Of a stretch of 64,000 bases of DNA, positions 24,669 through 53,346 are shown piece after piece. Source of the stretch: Euwallacea fornicatus. Its lineage: Eukaryota > Arthropoda > Insecta > Coleoptera > Curculionidae. Positions within the stretch are counted from its first letter, which is position 1. The number at the start of each line of letters is the position of its first letter. Location: the NCBI RefSeq assembly GCF_040115645.1, contig NC_089576.1, forward strand, positions 2,108,001 through 2,172,000. Reading direction: 5' to 3'. The notes under the pieces were generated by a model, which was given only the letters and a program-made list of their open reading frames with translations, was not told the origin of the DNA and searched no databases. A program made the position numbers and the translations under genes.

Positions 24669-25052
24669 TCATGTCGCCATTCCGATCAAAAACCCTCCAA
24701 TAAACCCTGATGTAAATGGGGTATTGTTTTTCAAGAAATCCACAGCTTTCTCAGACCACGTCTTATTGTGGCCAATACTCAATCCATCCTCCACCGTTTC
24801 GGTTATTTTTTCCAAATTCTTATTAACCTTGGTCCAGTTAACTTTAATGAAACCGGAATCGCTGGCCACTTGCAACAAGATAATGCCACCTCCCACTGCA
24901 AAAGCTGTAGTCTTTGCTACTCGCATGGCCAAATATCCAGAGAACCATCCAGAACCAGCGCCGATCAGTATTTGCTTGGTGGCGTCGTTTTTGTCAATGT
25001 CTCCCACAAATCTGGAGATGAAGTTCTTGGCTCTATCTACCACTTCAGCCAT
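24669..25052 (-). CDS. FUN14 domain-containing protein, copy A
   Basis: FUN14 proteins sit in the mitochondrial outer membrane; FUNDC1 is a mitophagy receptor in vertebrates. The single coding exon gives 127 residues starting MAEVVDRAKNF. The FUN14 core is clear: KQILIGAGSGWFSGYLAMR, then AFAVGGGIILLQVASDSG and IKVNWTKVNK, ending in a hydrophobic glycine-rich segment NNTPFTSGFIGGFLIGM. I chose the Met at 25,052 because a splice acceptor (ttattctag) lies just upstream, implying a 5' UTR intron. The N-terminus is short and I see no clear Tyr-type LC3-interacting motif. The paralogue at 25,372-25,794 is its tandem neighbour. Confidence 0.88.
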   Translation of the reverse strand: MAEVVDRAKNFISRFVGDIDKNDATKQILIGAGSGWFSGYLAMRVAKTTAFAVGGGIILLQVASDSGFIKVNWTKVNKNLEKITETVEDGLSIGHNKTWSEKAVDFLKNNTPFTSGFIGGFLIGMAT

Positions 25053-25371
25053 GGCTCTGGAGTTGTGACTAGAATAACACAATAACTAAACCTATGTATC
25101 CATTATTACCTGGTGAAAATGATTAAAAACTAATTTTTGAATAAAACACTGCTGATTGTAATTGCTCAGTTTTAATGAGTAATAAATTTGAAATAGAGTT
25201 TACAATACTTATATATTCTAATACATAGTGTGAAAACAATGAAACTGTCTCATCCAACAAAAGCATGATTCTCATTTTAAAGTTCAAACAGATCCTACAT
25301 AACACTTAAGTGAAGCAGTGGTTACATACAGCTACATTTTTACACTTGTGAGTATTCTTTGGCAAACCTCT

Positions 25372-25794
25372 TTAGGCAGATACCCCCACACCAATAAGGA
25401 GCCCCCCAACAAATCCTACAGTAAAGGGAGTATTTCTTTTAGTAAAATTAACAACTTTGTCTGTCCAAGAAGGGCTACGTCCAGTTATCGCTTGCTCTAC
25501 TTTGTCGGCAATTTTATCGATCTTCCTGTTCATTTTATTGTAATTTACTTTAATGATACCTTGATCATTGGCTAGTTGCAGCAGGATAATGCCTCCCCCT
25601 ACAGAGATGGCAACTGTTTTACCTGCTTTTACTGACAGGAATCCTGTGGCGAAGCCTGCGCCAGCTCCAATCAAAATTTCCTTAGTAGTGTCTGAGCCTG
25701 TAAGATTATGGAAGAACCTCGAAACTGCACCCCTGGCATCCTCAGCTGCATCTTTTGCCGCATTCGCGGCGTCTTTAGCTGCATTTGCTGCCAT
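25372..25794 (-). CDS. FUN14 domain-containing protein, copy B
   Basis: This 140-residue single-exon protein shares with copy A the blocks EILIGAGAGFATGF, SVGGGIILLQLANDQGIIKV and RNTPFTVGFVGGLLIGVG. It is expected in the mitochondrial outer membrane. The N-terminus differs: an alanine-rich helix with an imperfect repeat (AANAAKDAANAAKDAAEDA), amphipathic in look, in place of the acidic LC3-binding tail of vertebrate FUNDC1. The gene lies 319 bp upstream of copy A on the same strand, so it arose by tandem duplication. A splice acceptor (ctattctag) lies before the start. Confidence 0.9.
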   Translation of the reverse strand: MAANAAKDAANAAKDAAEDARGAVSRFFHNLTGSDTTKEILIGAGAGFATGFLSVKAGKTVAISVGGGIILLQLANDQGIIKVNYNKMNRKIDKIADKVEQAITGRSPSWTDKVVNFTKRNTPFTVGFVGGLLIGVGVSA

Positions 25795-28686
25795 TATTTG
25801 ATTTTATGTAATGGTATCTAGAATAGAGCACAAAAGTCAGCTAAAGATCTGGCTTTTGTAAGGCACAAGTCACAGCACAATACACACTAAATTTAAGAAC
25901 TCGCGTTAATTCAGAGTAAGTAAAACTGTCCTATGGAAGTATTTTGTAACTTTCATAGGCGAATCAATACATTTTAAATATATAACGCCTTCTTTTCACA
26001 ATTTAGAGCAGTCTTAGGTCCTTCCGACCCCTTTCTCACTTCTAAATCAATTTTTGGTCGTATCAGAATGTTCCTTTTTTAATATCAATTTATCTAAAAA
26101 TATTGATTATTTTTGGAGGGTTTCCAAATAATGTTTTAAATGAAATCACATTTGAAAATAAATATAATTTTCACCTCTGCCCAGTTAATTGGAAATCCCC
26201 AATCAATGAAATCCAAGGTTATGTTGAAACTTTGCTTAAGAAACTTTCTGCATGAACTTATTATGTAGGACTTTAATGTACTTAGATTTAAGTGACAATA
26301 AGACAATTAAAAATAAACGATTTGTTAACTTCATCTAATTGTCTCACTTATCACTAATATGCAAACCTGGCTCCATTCAATCAAGTTTGATAAGTCTACC
26401 TTATCTAAATGTAAACTGCATTAACTGCATAGGAATAAGAAAATAATAAGTATCATATGTAATTACATTTGAATATTTGCAATTTACATATGAACATGCT
26501 AGTTGCATGGAGATACATACTATACACCGAAAAGTATGAACACTTGTGCTATTTAATGCAAGAATATCTGAGAAGTTAAAGCACTTGAAGGGATGCATGA
26601 TTATAACTTTTTAGTCCTTGAAAATCTAAGTATATTACCAAAGTTATTTCATATTTGATTATGTTACACCCTCCTGATTTCCCTTTAATGTTCCTTTGTG
26701 ACTTACAAGAGTACAAAAATGCCTTTTGGTCACATGAGAACGTCATTGAGCAGTCATATGATAAACTAGGACTTAAAACTTCAATATAAACACTTTTTAA
26801 CTTACAAATTATAGGCAAATGTTGTACAGTCTGATTTGACAGAATACTGTGAGCCCTCTACTCAAAAACATATTAAAGTTAGTCCATCTTTGTATTTAAA
26901 TGTTGGTTAGGATTGAGAAGCACGAATATTTAAGAAGAATGGTCAGTACTAAGATGTGAAATTTTTTTGAGGGTATTATACCGCTTCAAACCAATTTACA
27001 TGATCTTCTTGGCACTTACCTATATATTGCTGAACCACTGAAGGTAACGATAATAGGTATATTAACAATGGTTTTAGTAGTAATAAAATTAGCAAAACAG
27101 TAGAAAATTTATTGAAATCACGCACTAATAATAGAAATTGGTCATAGAAAATAAGAAAATTGAACTTTTGACAAGCTACCTTTAAAAACAATTTGGAAAC
27201 AATATTGACGTGACATTTGAGTTCTAAAGTGTCAAAAAATATGTCAGAATTTCGAAAAAGAAATTGCGCGTGCGTTTACCTTTGTCGCTAAACTTTTTAT
27301 TTCACATTAAAGTAAAATCAGGGCAGAAAAAACTTCCACAAACAGATTTTCACACAATGAAAAATCTAAATAAAATTATCACACTTTTACTTGAAAAGGA
27401 GGTTATATCCAACGAAGCACCAAATATAAACCATTGACAAAAGGGGGCTCAGAGCAGTGATGTGCCGCATACTGACGGATTGCGCAAAACTTCCCAATAC
27501 GAGACATATTTGCAAAGCAAATGTGAAGTTGCTATTGCACATCTATATATTTTTCAAATTATTTATTTAAATATACGGGATAATAATTTTGTTATAATAA
27601 CAAGATATAACAACATAACTAGTTTTTTCATTGTTTATGTACTATTTAACTGAGTTTGTATTGCATTTTAAATAAAATTTACATCTGTTTTTCTCAAAAA
27701 CTAATCGATATATTTTGAATCTCAATTCACATTTGAATGTAGTTTTAAAAGATTGTTGATTTGAGATGTCTCTTCACTCAAGTTTAAATTTTAAAAAATC
27801 GGCCATTTTGCGCTATCGGTGACGTAAGCGACATTAAAAAAACGATAAAACGTCAAAAGATAGTGTTTTCTGTCTTATTTAATGTTGCTTTTAAATTAAA
27901 AAAATATATATTTATTAAAAAGTTAACGAAGGGGCGGACAATTTAGAACCGCGTGATATATTTGAAAAACAGCAGATTATGAAATGTTGAACGCTTATTA
28001 AGTTAAGAATATAAGAGAATAGAGAAACGCATAAGTTTTTTTTTCTCAACGTATACTCACCAGTACGAAGCTTTTAATTTTGTAATTAGTTACTTTTTAT
28101 ATGTTACCACCTATTAACAGGTTACAAATTTGGAATGATGAGAATTATATGTTCTAAAGACAGGTAAACTTATTAGATATATCCACTGACAAACAAGCCA
28201 TTTAATTTTAATGCGAAACAATAAAACTTAGCAACAAAGGTGAGCACATGCGCAGTTTGTTTCCAGAATTTCTAAGATACTATAATAATGTCATTCGAAG
28301 TTACTATAATTGCGCTATTGTTCACCCGGTGAACTTTTTTGTCTTCATTAATATTCTATGGTGTGAAATTCTGTTATAATTTTTTTCTAGCTTATTTATA
28401 TTCCATTTTTTTTCCTGGTTGTTATTTTATACTGTAAATTTTTTCTATCGTAATTTAATTTCACTGCAGTTTTTTCTGCAGTGGGATAGGAACCTAATTC
28501 AGTTGCGTGGAAAGAATTGTCCTAGAGATGGCGCTGCGGATAATGTCAAATTTGATATTTTACTAAAGACGTATTTCACTGTTTTAGAAGTTCCGAAATT
28601 TGGTGCAGTGGAGTTCATCGTTCAAATTTCGAAAATATCTCTTTTTCTTAATTATTTTTGAGCCATTTGAAGTAAAGGTAGTTATA
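25795..28686. other. Spacer between FUN14 copy B and CISD2
   Basis: About 2.9 kb of AT-rich sequence. It should hold the divergent promoters of the two neighbours. A possible minus-strand donor (CGACAAAG|GTAAAC) near 27,285 could end a non-coding first exon of the FUN14 gene. At 28,464-28,485 an 8-bp perfect inverted repeat (CACTGCAG) with a T6 loop lies just upstream of CISD2. No coding exon recognised. Confidence 0.45.
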
Positions 28687-29373
28687 ATGCTTGGTCATTT
28701 AGTGAAAATAACCATTCCCGAATATCTAAGCGGTCTTCCAGTTCCAGACTCCTTTGGAGGCTGGTTTAGGTTAGGATGTAAGTATATTTCGTTTTTGTCC
28801 AGTTTTAAGGTTCTAGAAATAAATAGTGCAAGTTCATTCACATCAACTATCAAATTTCTAATCTCGCAAAAATCCTAGTTGTGTGACTGCTCAACTTATG
28901 AGTTTATATAACATTCAATTTATTAGATGCAGATATAAAAATATTAGGCCAGGAAGGCTATTATATTAATTTTAAAGTATTGAATGTGTAGATATTAACG
29001 TTTTGCAATGACTTTTAGTCCGAGACTGGCTATCTCTAGTCCCTCCAACTGCCCTGGCTGCAGGTGTAGGGTACACCTTTTATTTGGCTTTCTGTCCAAA
29101 AGCCCAGAAAGCTCGAACTGGTAGATGCAATAATACCATCCAACTCACTAATCCCAAAGTTGTGGATACAATCGATGTTGAAGATATTACTGACAAGGCA
29201 GTTTTCTGCAGGTGTTGGAAGAGCAAAAATGTAACATTTAACAAACATTTTGTAATCATTATTTTTCATTTTCATTAATCTTTTAGTGGCCATATTGTGA
29301 CGGATCTCATGCAACGCACAATAAGGAGACTGGAGATAATTTGGGGCCTATTATTGTCAAGAAAGAAAAGTAA
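28687..29373 (+). CDS. Cisd2: CDGSH iron-sulfur domain protein (CISD2 type)
   Basis: CISD2 (NAF-1/Miner1) is a homodimeric [2Fe-2S] protein of the ER and mitochondrial outer membranes involved in calcium handling, autophagy and lifespan. Exons 28687-28777, 29019-29230 and 29287-29373 give 129 residues (human about 135). The N-terminus carries the CISD2 signature YLSGLPVPDSFGGWFRL; a membrane helix (about 41-55, TALAAGVGYTFYLAF) follows; then NPKVVDTIDVEDITD and the cluster motif CRCWKSKNWPYCDGSH. The 3Cys-1His ligands are C94, C96, C105 and H109, all present. The last intron splits the motif between N101 and W102. AATAAA at 29,545 fits the poly(A) signal. Confidence 0.95.
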
Positions 29374-30014
29374 AAATCTGTGATTTTAGAGGTTGAATTT
29401 CGGTAGGTGGTAACTAATATCTAAATGGAAGGTGTAATGTTTTATTTTTCTTTATTAGTTTTTTCTGTTATTGTTAGTAAGCCAAACAAAACTCTTAGAT
29501 ATTTGTGTAAATTATGCCTAAAAATTGTACATAAATTTATTTGAAATAAACATTATCTTGTTGGTTGGTTTGCTCAAATATGTGTTATAAGGTTTCTTTT
29601 AAAAGACGTTTGAAAATTAAGTAATCTGATTTCCTAGATAAACTATAAATACACGAACCGTATTTTCAAACTTAAAATTATTAACTAAAGTTCATTTTCT
29701 TTTTATTATTTTCTTAATGATGTAGTTTATTTAAATCAGAAATTTTTAAAATTCCCGCTGCCCCACCCTTCTGAAATAAGCAATTAACTTCAAGTTACAT
29801 CTTATAGTTATCCTTGTTCAATTCCTACAGTTTCTCTATCCAACGATTGTAACGCACGTCGATTCTTAAAAAACAATCCTTCCTCAGGCTGGTGCTGCCC
29901 CCATGCGCCAAAGTATTGTTTTACTTATTAGTGAACGAGGTTATGTAGAGATATGGTAGAGTGCGAGTGTTGTGCAGAAAGTGTTAAAAATACCAAAATC
30001 AATGGTATCCGATA
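29374..30014 (+). other. CISD2 3' UTR and EFA6 5' region
   Basis: The left part is the CISD2 3' UTR with AATAAA at 29,545-29,550. The right part should be the EFA6 promoter and 5' UTR; no core promoter element is clear. Confidence 0.6.
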
Positions 30015-47638
<17,624 letters not shown>

Positions 47639-50446
47639 CGTAGTTTGGTGTTTGGGTGTGGTGCCGGGGGGTTTTGGGTGTGAGCTTGATTTGGTTTGGT
47701 CGAGTGTCCTTTTGGACGTATACAGGGTGGTTGGTGTTTCAGTATTGGCAAGTCTAGTATAGCAGAAAGTTAAACCTGCTTTGTGTCTGCTGTGTGTTAT
47801 ACTTGATGATTATTATTGCATTTGCCAGAAGTATTAGATTTTTACCATACACGGAAAAGTCACTGTTTCAGTGATTCTAGACGATTTAGATGCTCTTTTT
47901 AATAAGACAACACTTATACCTAATGATATTCCTAATTTATATTTACTTTATTTATTGTTTTTTACTTAGTTTTACTTTATTTGCACCACTTGATCTGTTT
48001 TTACACATATTTGTTTGTTCAAACTTGTGTTTTATTGTGATGTTTCGCAGAAATTAATTAAAGTCTGGCAATGTGGCGCAAGAAATTTTTCAACTGCCAT
48101 GTTTGGTTGTTTCTCTAGCACTCGTGTGTCAGTAACCTGTGATGGTTAACAAATGAATGTTGCAGTGTTACTATTTTGAGATTGTCTTTAAACGGCAAAT
48201 TTAATTTAAAATACTTAAAATAATACTTTTCGGCCGTAGGGAAAATATTTCTATGTTAACGCCCATTACTTTAGAGCTTGTAATTTATTATGATGTTTTC
48301 TAAAATTTATTTAAAGTCTGACAACATAGCGGTAAGTTTTTCAACGGTTGTCTATCTCACATTTGGCGTCAACCGTCTACACCAGCCATGCCAGATTGAC
48401 AAATTAATGTCGCGCCATGTTGCCGTTGAGATTGTCTTTATTCAACGATCTAAGAAAAATGATCTTAGCATTCTGTTTTACAGCTTTGTCGACCCTTTTT
48501 GACAAATTAGATACTAATTCATCGCGGGGAAATCAAAGGAAGTGACGTCATAAGGGTACTTATAATATTTAGCGGTCTTCCGCCATGTCGAGAAATCTTT
48601 GCTACATTAAGCCGTTCGAGATTGTTATCTTTAGCCGATGAATTTGATCAAAAATACTCGAAAAAAAAACATTTCTGACAATAGCGGAAACAATGTTTAT
48701 GCTTCTGTTGTTTATATGTATCGTCAGGTTTTGGATACACCAAACAAACACGACGTTATCGACGAGAGGAGAAGTCATCTCGGATAGTTATAGGGGCTGT
48801 GAACAATAAGTAGCTAATAAAGAAACTGTAATTGTGATTCTTAAATCACAGACACAGTTTTTAACGTAAAATATTGTCGTTGTGCCATTGGCGAATTACA
48901 CGGGGAGAAATAAAGTATATCTTATGAGAAATTTAAGTAATGTAGGATGTAGATATTTATTTTTACTATAAAATTACAATTTCAAGTATAGAAGTATTTA
49001 TACCATCTGAACGCATAATCGAGTTGCTTCTTCACGAGTTTTGAATCCCATTGAGCGGACTTGATAACACGTCAAATTAAATAATAACTCACAAATAAGT
49101 CAGGGACTATTTTTGGTTGAATTGCACAGATTAGGAGCTTACTTAAATTTCCAGAGGCCAAATTAATGGTATCATACTAATAATTTTGCTCTTAAGTTTC
49201 CGTGATCAGGGATTTTAAGTGTTCTCCACTCCCTGAGAGAATATCGTAGAAATGGCTGGGAAAGCTTTATAGGGGTGCTGCGACAATAAACCCATTACAC
49301 AATAACACCAGAGAAGTATTCAACACTATAAACTTGCACGATAAACTCTGGTGGGGGATTTCATGTCTTTGCAACTTGGTTCTACCTTACTGTTACTGTG
49401 TTTTAGGCGTTCCCCGTCTTCCAAAAAGAGGCCGCAAAACAATGTTCAGTTGGTAAACTATATGGATGTAGGATCACATCTTTGTTACTAAGTTGTTAAG
49501 CTCCTAATCTGTATTTGGCTTATTTTGTCTTGCTACCATCAAGCCGTCTATCTAACCATAGTGTGGATAAAGAGACATGTATTATTGGTTGCCTTGACAT
49601 TTGACAACAATGTACCACACGTCAAATTAGTGTTTTATATAGAAACTATATCGTAAACCTTTAAAATATAATAATTAACCGTAATAAGTGTACGAACAGA
49701 GATGTAATATATTGAGAAACTAGATACTTAAACGATCATTACTACACTAGATTGTATTGTAGAAAATGGGGTGTTAAATCATCATCGTTCATTCAAAGTG
49801 GTGATTTACCCACGAGAAAGTAATTTTCTTTTGGAAATCAAATATGACATTATTTGTTAAAAGTATAAATAAAAATTTTAATTACAAGGAATTCTTTTAT
49901 TGTTGTAGGTGTAGTATTACTTTTGTGCACATTACTTTCTGCCATGCCGAAAGCTCTATCTAATGCCCATCAAGGTTCGTTTAGTTCTTAATTATCGACA
50001 AAGATATTCACCGCTTCTCTTTCTCGCAAAATCATTACATAGAAATACATTCTCTTATTACGCATTCCGCGTTGAATTTCCAACGGTTTTTGGGGTCCAA
50101 AATCACCAATAAAACAGTAAGTATATCACAAAGTATTTAGTAGTGTTTGAATTTTGTAGGTAATAAGATAATGTATTTTTTCTTTTTACGTAGGGCATGG
50201 AATTAACTGACTGCATGACAATTACTTCCATCTTTTTCATTTTTCCAGATTCACGGCTCTTTATTCCTACTAATAACCACTAATCGGTATTACAGTGGGT
50301 TTACCTAAAAATAATTCTATTTATATGCATAAACCACAGTAATACTATTTCACCGTGTGACAGCTTTACTTTCATATAAAAATGTCACAAGATAAACTAA
50401 TCGCCCATGATCGTTTATTATATTTATATCTTATTCCCTTGTATAG
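47639..50446 (+). other. EFA6 3' region with a local repeat
   Basis: 3' UTR of the shorter EFA6 form and, if the longer form is real, two introns around the small exon at 49,407-49,452. It holds a solitary CAGGGTGG end at 47,723 and a diverged repeat (48,024-48,634). Confidence 0.5.
48024..48634. repeat. Diverged local repeat, two clear units and a partial third
   Basis: Units at about 48,024-48,190 and 48,274-48,440 share 'ttaaagtctg.caa', 'tttttcaac.g' and end in GAGATTGTCTTTA. A partial third ends GAGATTGTTATCTTTA near 48,634. A related stretch at 58,751-58,803 shares CCCTTTTTG.CAAATTAGATA. The family is unclassified. Confidence 0.6.
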
Positions 50447-50572
50447 GAAATCAACCACGAAATGAACTCGAAGAGAAGTCGAAGCTGCGTATACTATTGC
50501 AATTCTCATGACATAGACAAGGACTTGTATGCGCTAAAAGCTATCTCGAATCTAGAAGAAAATTGGCACTAA
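49407..50572 (+). CDS. Possible alternative C-terminal exons of EFA6
   Basis: Exon 47357 can instead end at 47,589, where AACAG|GTACAG offers a donor in phase 2. Exon 49407-49452 (acceptor tgttttag) then continues in frame as RSPSSKKRPQNNVQL to a donor GTAAAC, and exon 50447-50572 (acceptor cccttgtatag) adds 41 more codons, starting EINHEMNSKRSRSCVYY and ending NLEENWH. Phases agree at both joins, and the product would be about 1,027 residues. AATAAA at 50,839 would be its poly(A) signal, overlapping the tail of the opposite gene. Support is frame and splice sites only. Confidence 0.45.
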
Positions 50573-50884
50573 GTGTGGTTGTGTTCGTTTAGCTTTCTCG
50601 CTTTCATGTTGTTGGCCTAAAATGTTAAACACTGCGAGTACCTATTTGCCAAAGACTCATACGACTATACTTCCCGCCTTTCTGCATGATTTTTTTTATT
50701 GTATACGTATATCCCACCACCACTTCTACTAAGGCTTTCGCTAATTTTATACGATACGATTATTTATTGTAAATATGTAGCTTACAATATATATATTTTT
50801 TAATTAAAAAAAACTGTTTTATTTTCCATGAGTCACAAAATAAATATTATACAAAAACAATTTTCTGTGGTTTTTGTTGAAAAT

Positions 50885-52066
50885 TTACGGAATAGAATCG
50901 GGATCCCAATCGTATTTTACCCGCTTCTTCAAATTACTTAAAATGTTAACGTCATCATCTGGCAGAGTGAAATCAAGCTGAAAATTCTCCTCCATGTGTT
51001 TTTTATTGGCTGCTTTTGGAATTACTGCCACGCCTTGTTGCAAAGACCACTTCAAAATTATCTAAAACTAGATGTTTAGCTTTATTGTTAATCAAAAACT
51101 CTATAATACCTGTGCATTCGTTTTATTTAGTCGCTCGGCTATGTTCTTCACTTGAGGGTCGCTGAGCAGGCTCTGACTGCCAGACCCTAAGGGCATATAA
51201 GCTTGAACTAAAATTCCATTTTCTTTGCAAAATTCCAGGACATCATATGGATGATAATAGAGGTGCCATTCAATCTATAAAACGCAAAATTATGGCAATC
51301 ATTCTCAGTTTCTGCTGGTTTTTACTTGATTGATAGCAGGCAAAACTCCTTCAGAATTGTCAAACAGCTCTTTCAAGTGTCTGACATTGTAATTGCTCAC
51401 TCCAATGTTGCGCACAAGACCTTCTTTCTGAGCTTTAACCATCTGTTTCCAACTTTCAGCCCTAAGTTTTGCTATTTTTGACGAGCCAGCTCCATAAGCA
51501 CCAGGCCAATGAATTAAATATAAGTCTATGTATTCACAATTAAGTTTTTTCAGTGATTCTTTTATGGCATTATAGGCTTTCTCTCCATGATCACTTGGTA
51601 CTAAACAAAATAGTAATGATAACCATATATATAATAATCTAAAATATTACAAGTGAACTTTTTACTCTTAAAAACACTTACACAATTTCGTTGTAATAAA
51701 CACATCTTCCCTCTGCAAGTTATGTTGAGGTAAAAGCACCTTCAGTGCCCTTCCAATGTCAATTTCATTTTGATACATTTTAGCTGTGTCTAGAATACAG
51801 AACTGCAGATTGTTTTAAAGAGAATATAATATAAATTTTTACCAAATAACCTGTAACCAATTTTAAGAGCATGGTCCAGAACGTCTCGTGTTTGCTCATA
51901 GCCATCAATCATGTAAGTACCAACTAAATGAGATGTAGAAATTTGAATTATTACCGCAGATTTTATTTGAGGGAATTAATAAGTCGTTTAAAAGGATTAT
52001 TTATTTAAAGGTGTACTCACATCCCAAAAGAGGGATAAGGTCTCCACTGTGCATCTTGAAGTTCAT
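50885..52066 (-). CDS. Aldo-keto reductase
   Basis: NADPH-dependent reductase of aldehydes and ketones in the cytosol; the substrate cannot be told. Six exons (52021-52066, 51843-51923, 51682-51789, 51326-51600, 51110-51274, 50885-51061) give 283 residues, near the usual 280-320. The start MNFKMHSGDLIPLLGFGTY is the family's first strand. The tetrad is complete: D43 and Y48 in LFDTAKMYQNE, K77 in FITTKL and H109 in YLIHWPG. RNIGVSNYNVRHLKEL, the PLGSGS turn and VAVIPKAANKKHMEENF (cofactor side) follow. The short form without the long C-terminal loop resembles bacterial-type glyoxal/diketogluconate reductases more than vertebrate AKR1 enzymes. The gene is tail-to-tail with EFA6. Confidence 0.93.
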
Positions 52067-52982
52067 ATTTATGCGTAATTAAAGGTGATTATTTCATTTT
52101 AGTTCTCAAGTATTGTAGTTAAACGTGAAGAATTTCATATAACACCCAAGTAATGAATTAATCAATTCGTTAATTATGATAAAGTAAAAAATGTGTGTTT
52201 ATTATTATTATTATTATTGTTTTTATCAGCTGATTTGAGGGCTGCGTCACTTGTCAGAAAGTCAGCTGAGAGTTAAATAGGCGCTTTCTATAAAAGTCGA
52301 GATCCACTCAATCGATTCTAGAGGCTTTCTGATCAAATAAATGGTCATAACCAGTGGGGCAAAATTTCAAGTAACGATGTTAGGCTGTTCAAAGACAATC
52401 TGAATAAACTTACGCCTAAATAATTGTTTATGTGTTTGATGAGCCACTCAATATTTTTTTCAAGTGGAAAGCGAAAGAAAGCATTATTTCTGTGAATAAT
52501 TGAATATCTATTGAAAATCCAATTTAATAATTGTCTTAAAGAATTTGTTCAGCCATTTCACTGTATGACCTTATCAAAAACTTTCGCATAGCATCCATGT
52601 CTAGTCGCCATCAGGGTGAAGGACAAATAATACATATCGGAGTAACTTTCAAAAACAATCCCCAAAAAAAACTATTAAGGAATTGATAAGAAATGCTTGA
52701 AACTTAAATTATAGCAATATATGAAGCCACGTGAAGATTTGCAATGTAAATTTTAAGTTATATTTCATTACATAGTTAATAAGATTAAATTATGTTCCAA
52801 ATGTATGAATGCGTTCCCGCATATTTTATCTTCAATAGACCACCAGTGCTTTTTTTATTGTAGTTTTTTTAGTTAATTGGTGTTATATTAAAAAACGTTA
52901 AAATTGATCTTAATATTCGTTCTTTTTTCATCACATGTCCATTGCATAAATTATAGTAAAGACATATTAATTCATTCATATA
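52067..52982. other. Upstream of the aldo-keto reductase
   Basis: Non-coding, presumably with the reductase promoter. A (TTA)n run of about six units lies at 52,201-52,219. No other feature seen. Confidence 0.5.
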
Positions 52983-53346
52983 CAGGGTGTTTCTGAATTG
53001 GACAAGCATTGATCTCGATTGGTAACTGAGTACATAGAATTTTCAAACTTTATATTCGTATTAGGTAATCGGTGCTGCTTGATACGAGAGTAGATTGCCT
53101 CCAACTACTATGCAGGGTAGAGTATTTTTTTATGTGTTGGTCCATAAAAACCTTTAGAAACATTTAGTGCACTGATAAATTTCAATTTTTTTTCTTAAAT
53201 TCTTCAATCTCCTGCCTAAATTTTATTTCTTTTCGCTTTTGGTCGAATTTCGATCAGTTTTATCATAAATTTATCAAAATACGGTCAAATCCAATATACG
53301 GCCCCTAAAGTGTTTCAGAATTGCATAGGACTCTTTGACATACATA
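52983..53346. mobile_element. Solitary CAGGG end beside a Tc1 insertion
   Basis: TA|CAGGGTGTTTCTGAATTGGA marks one end of a CAGGG element; no inverted partner was found before or after the Tc1-like element that begins at 53,347. Probably a truncated copy, and the right border is arbitrary. Confidence 0.4.

Noticed and set aside
24724..25068. Plus-strand frames over FUN14 copy A
   Set aside because: Shadow of the conserved FUN14 gene on the other strand.
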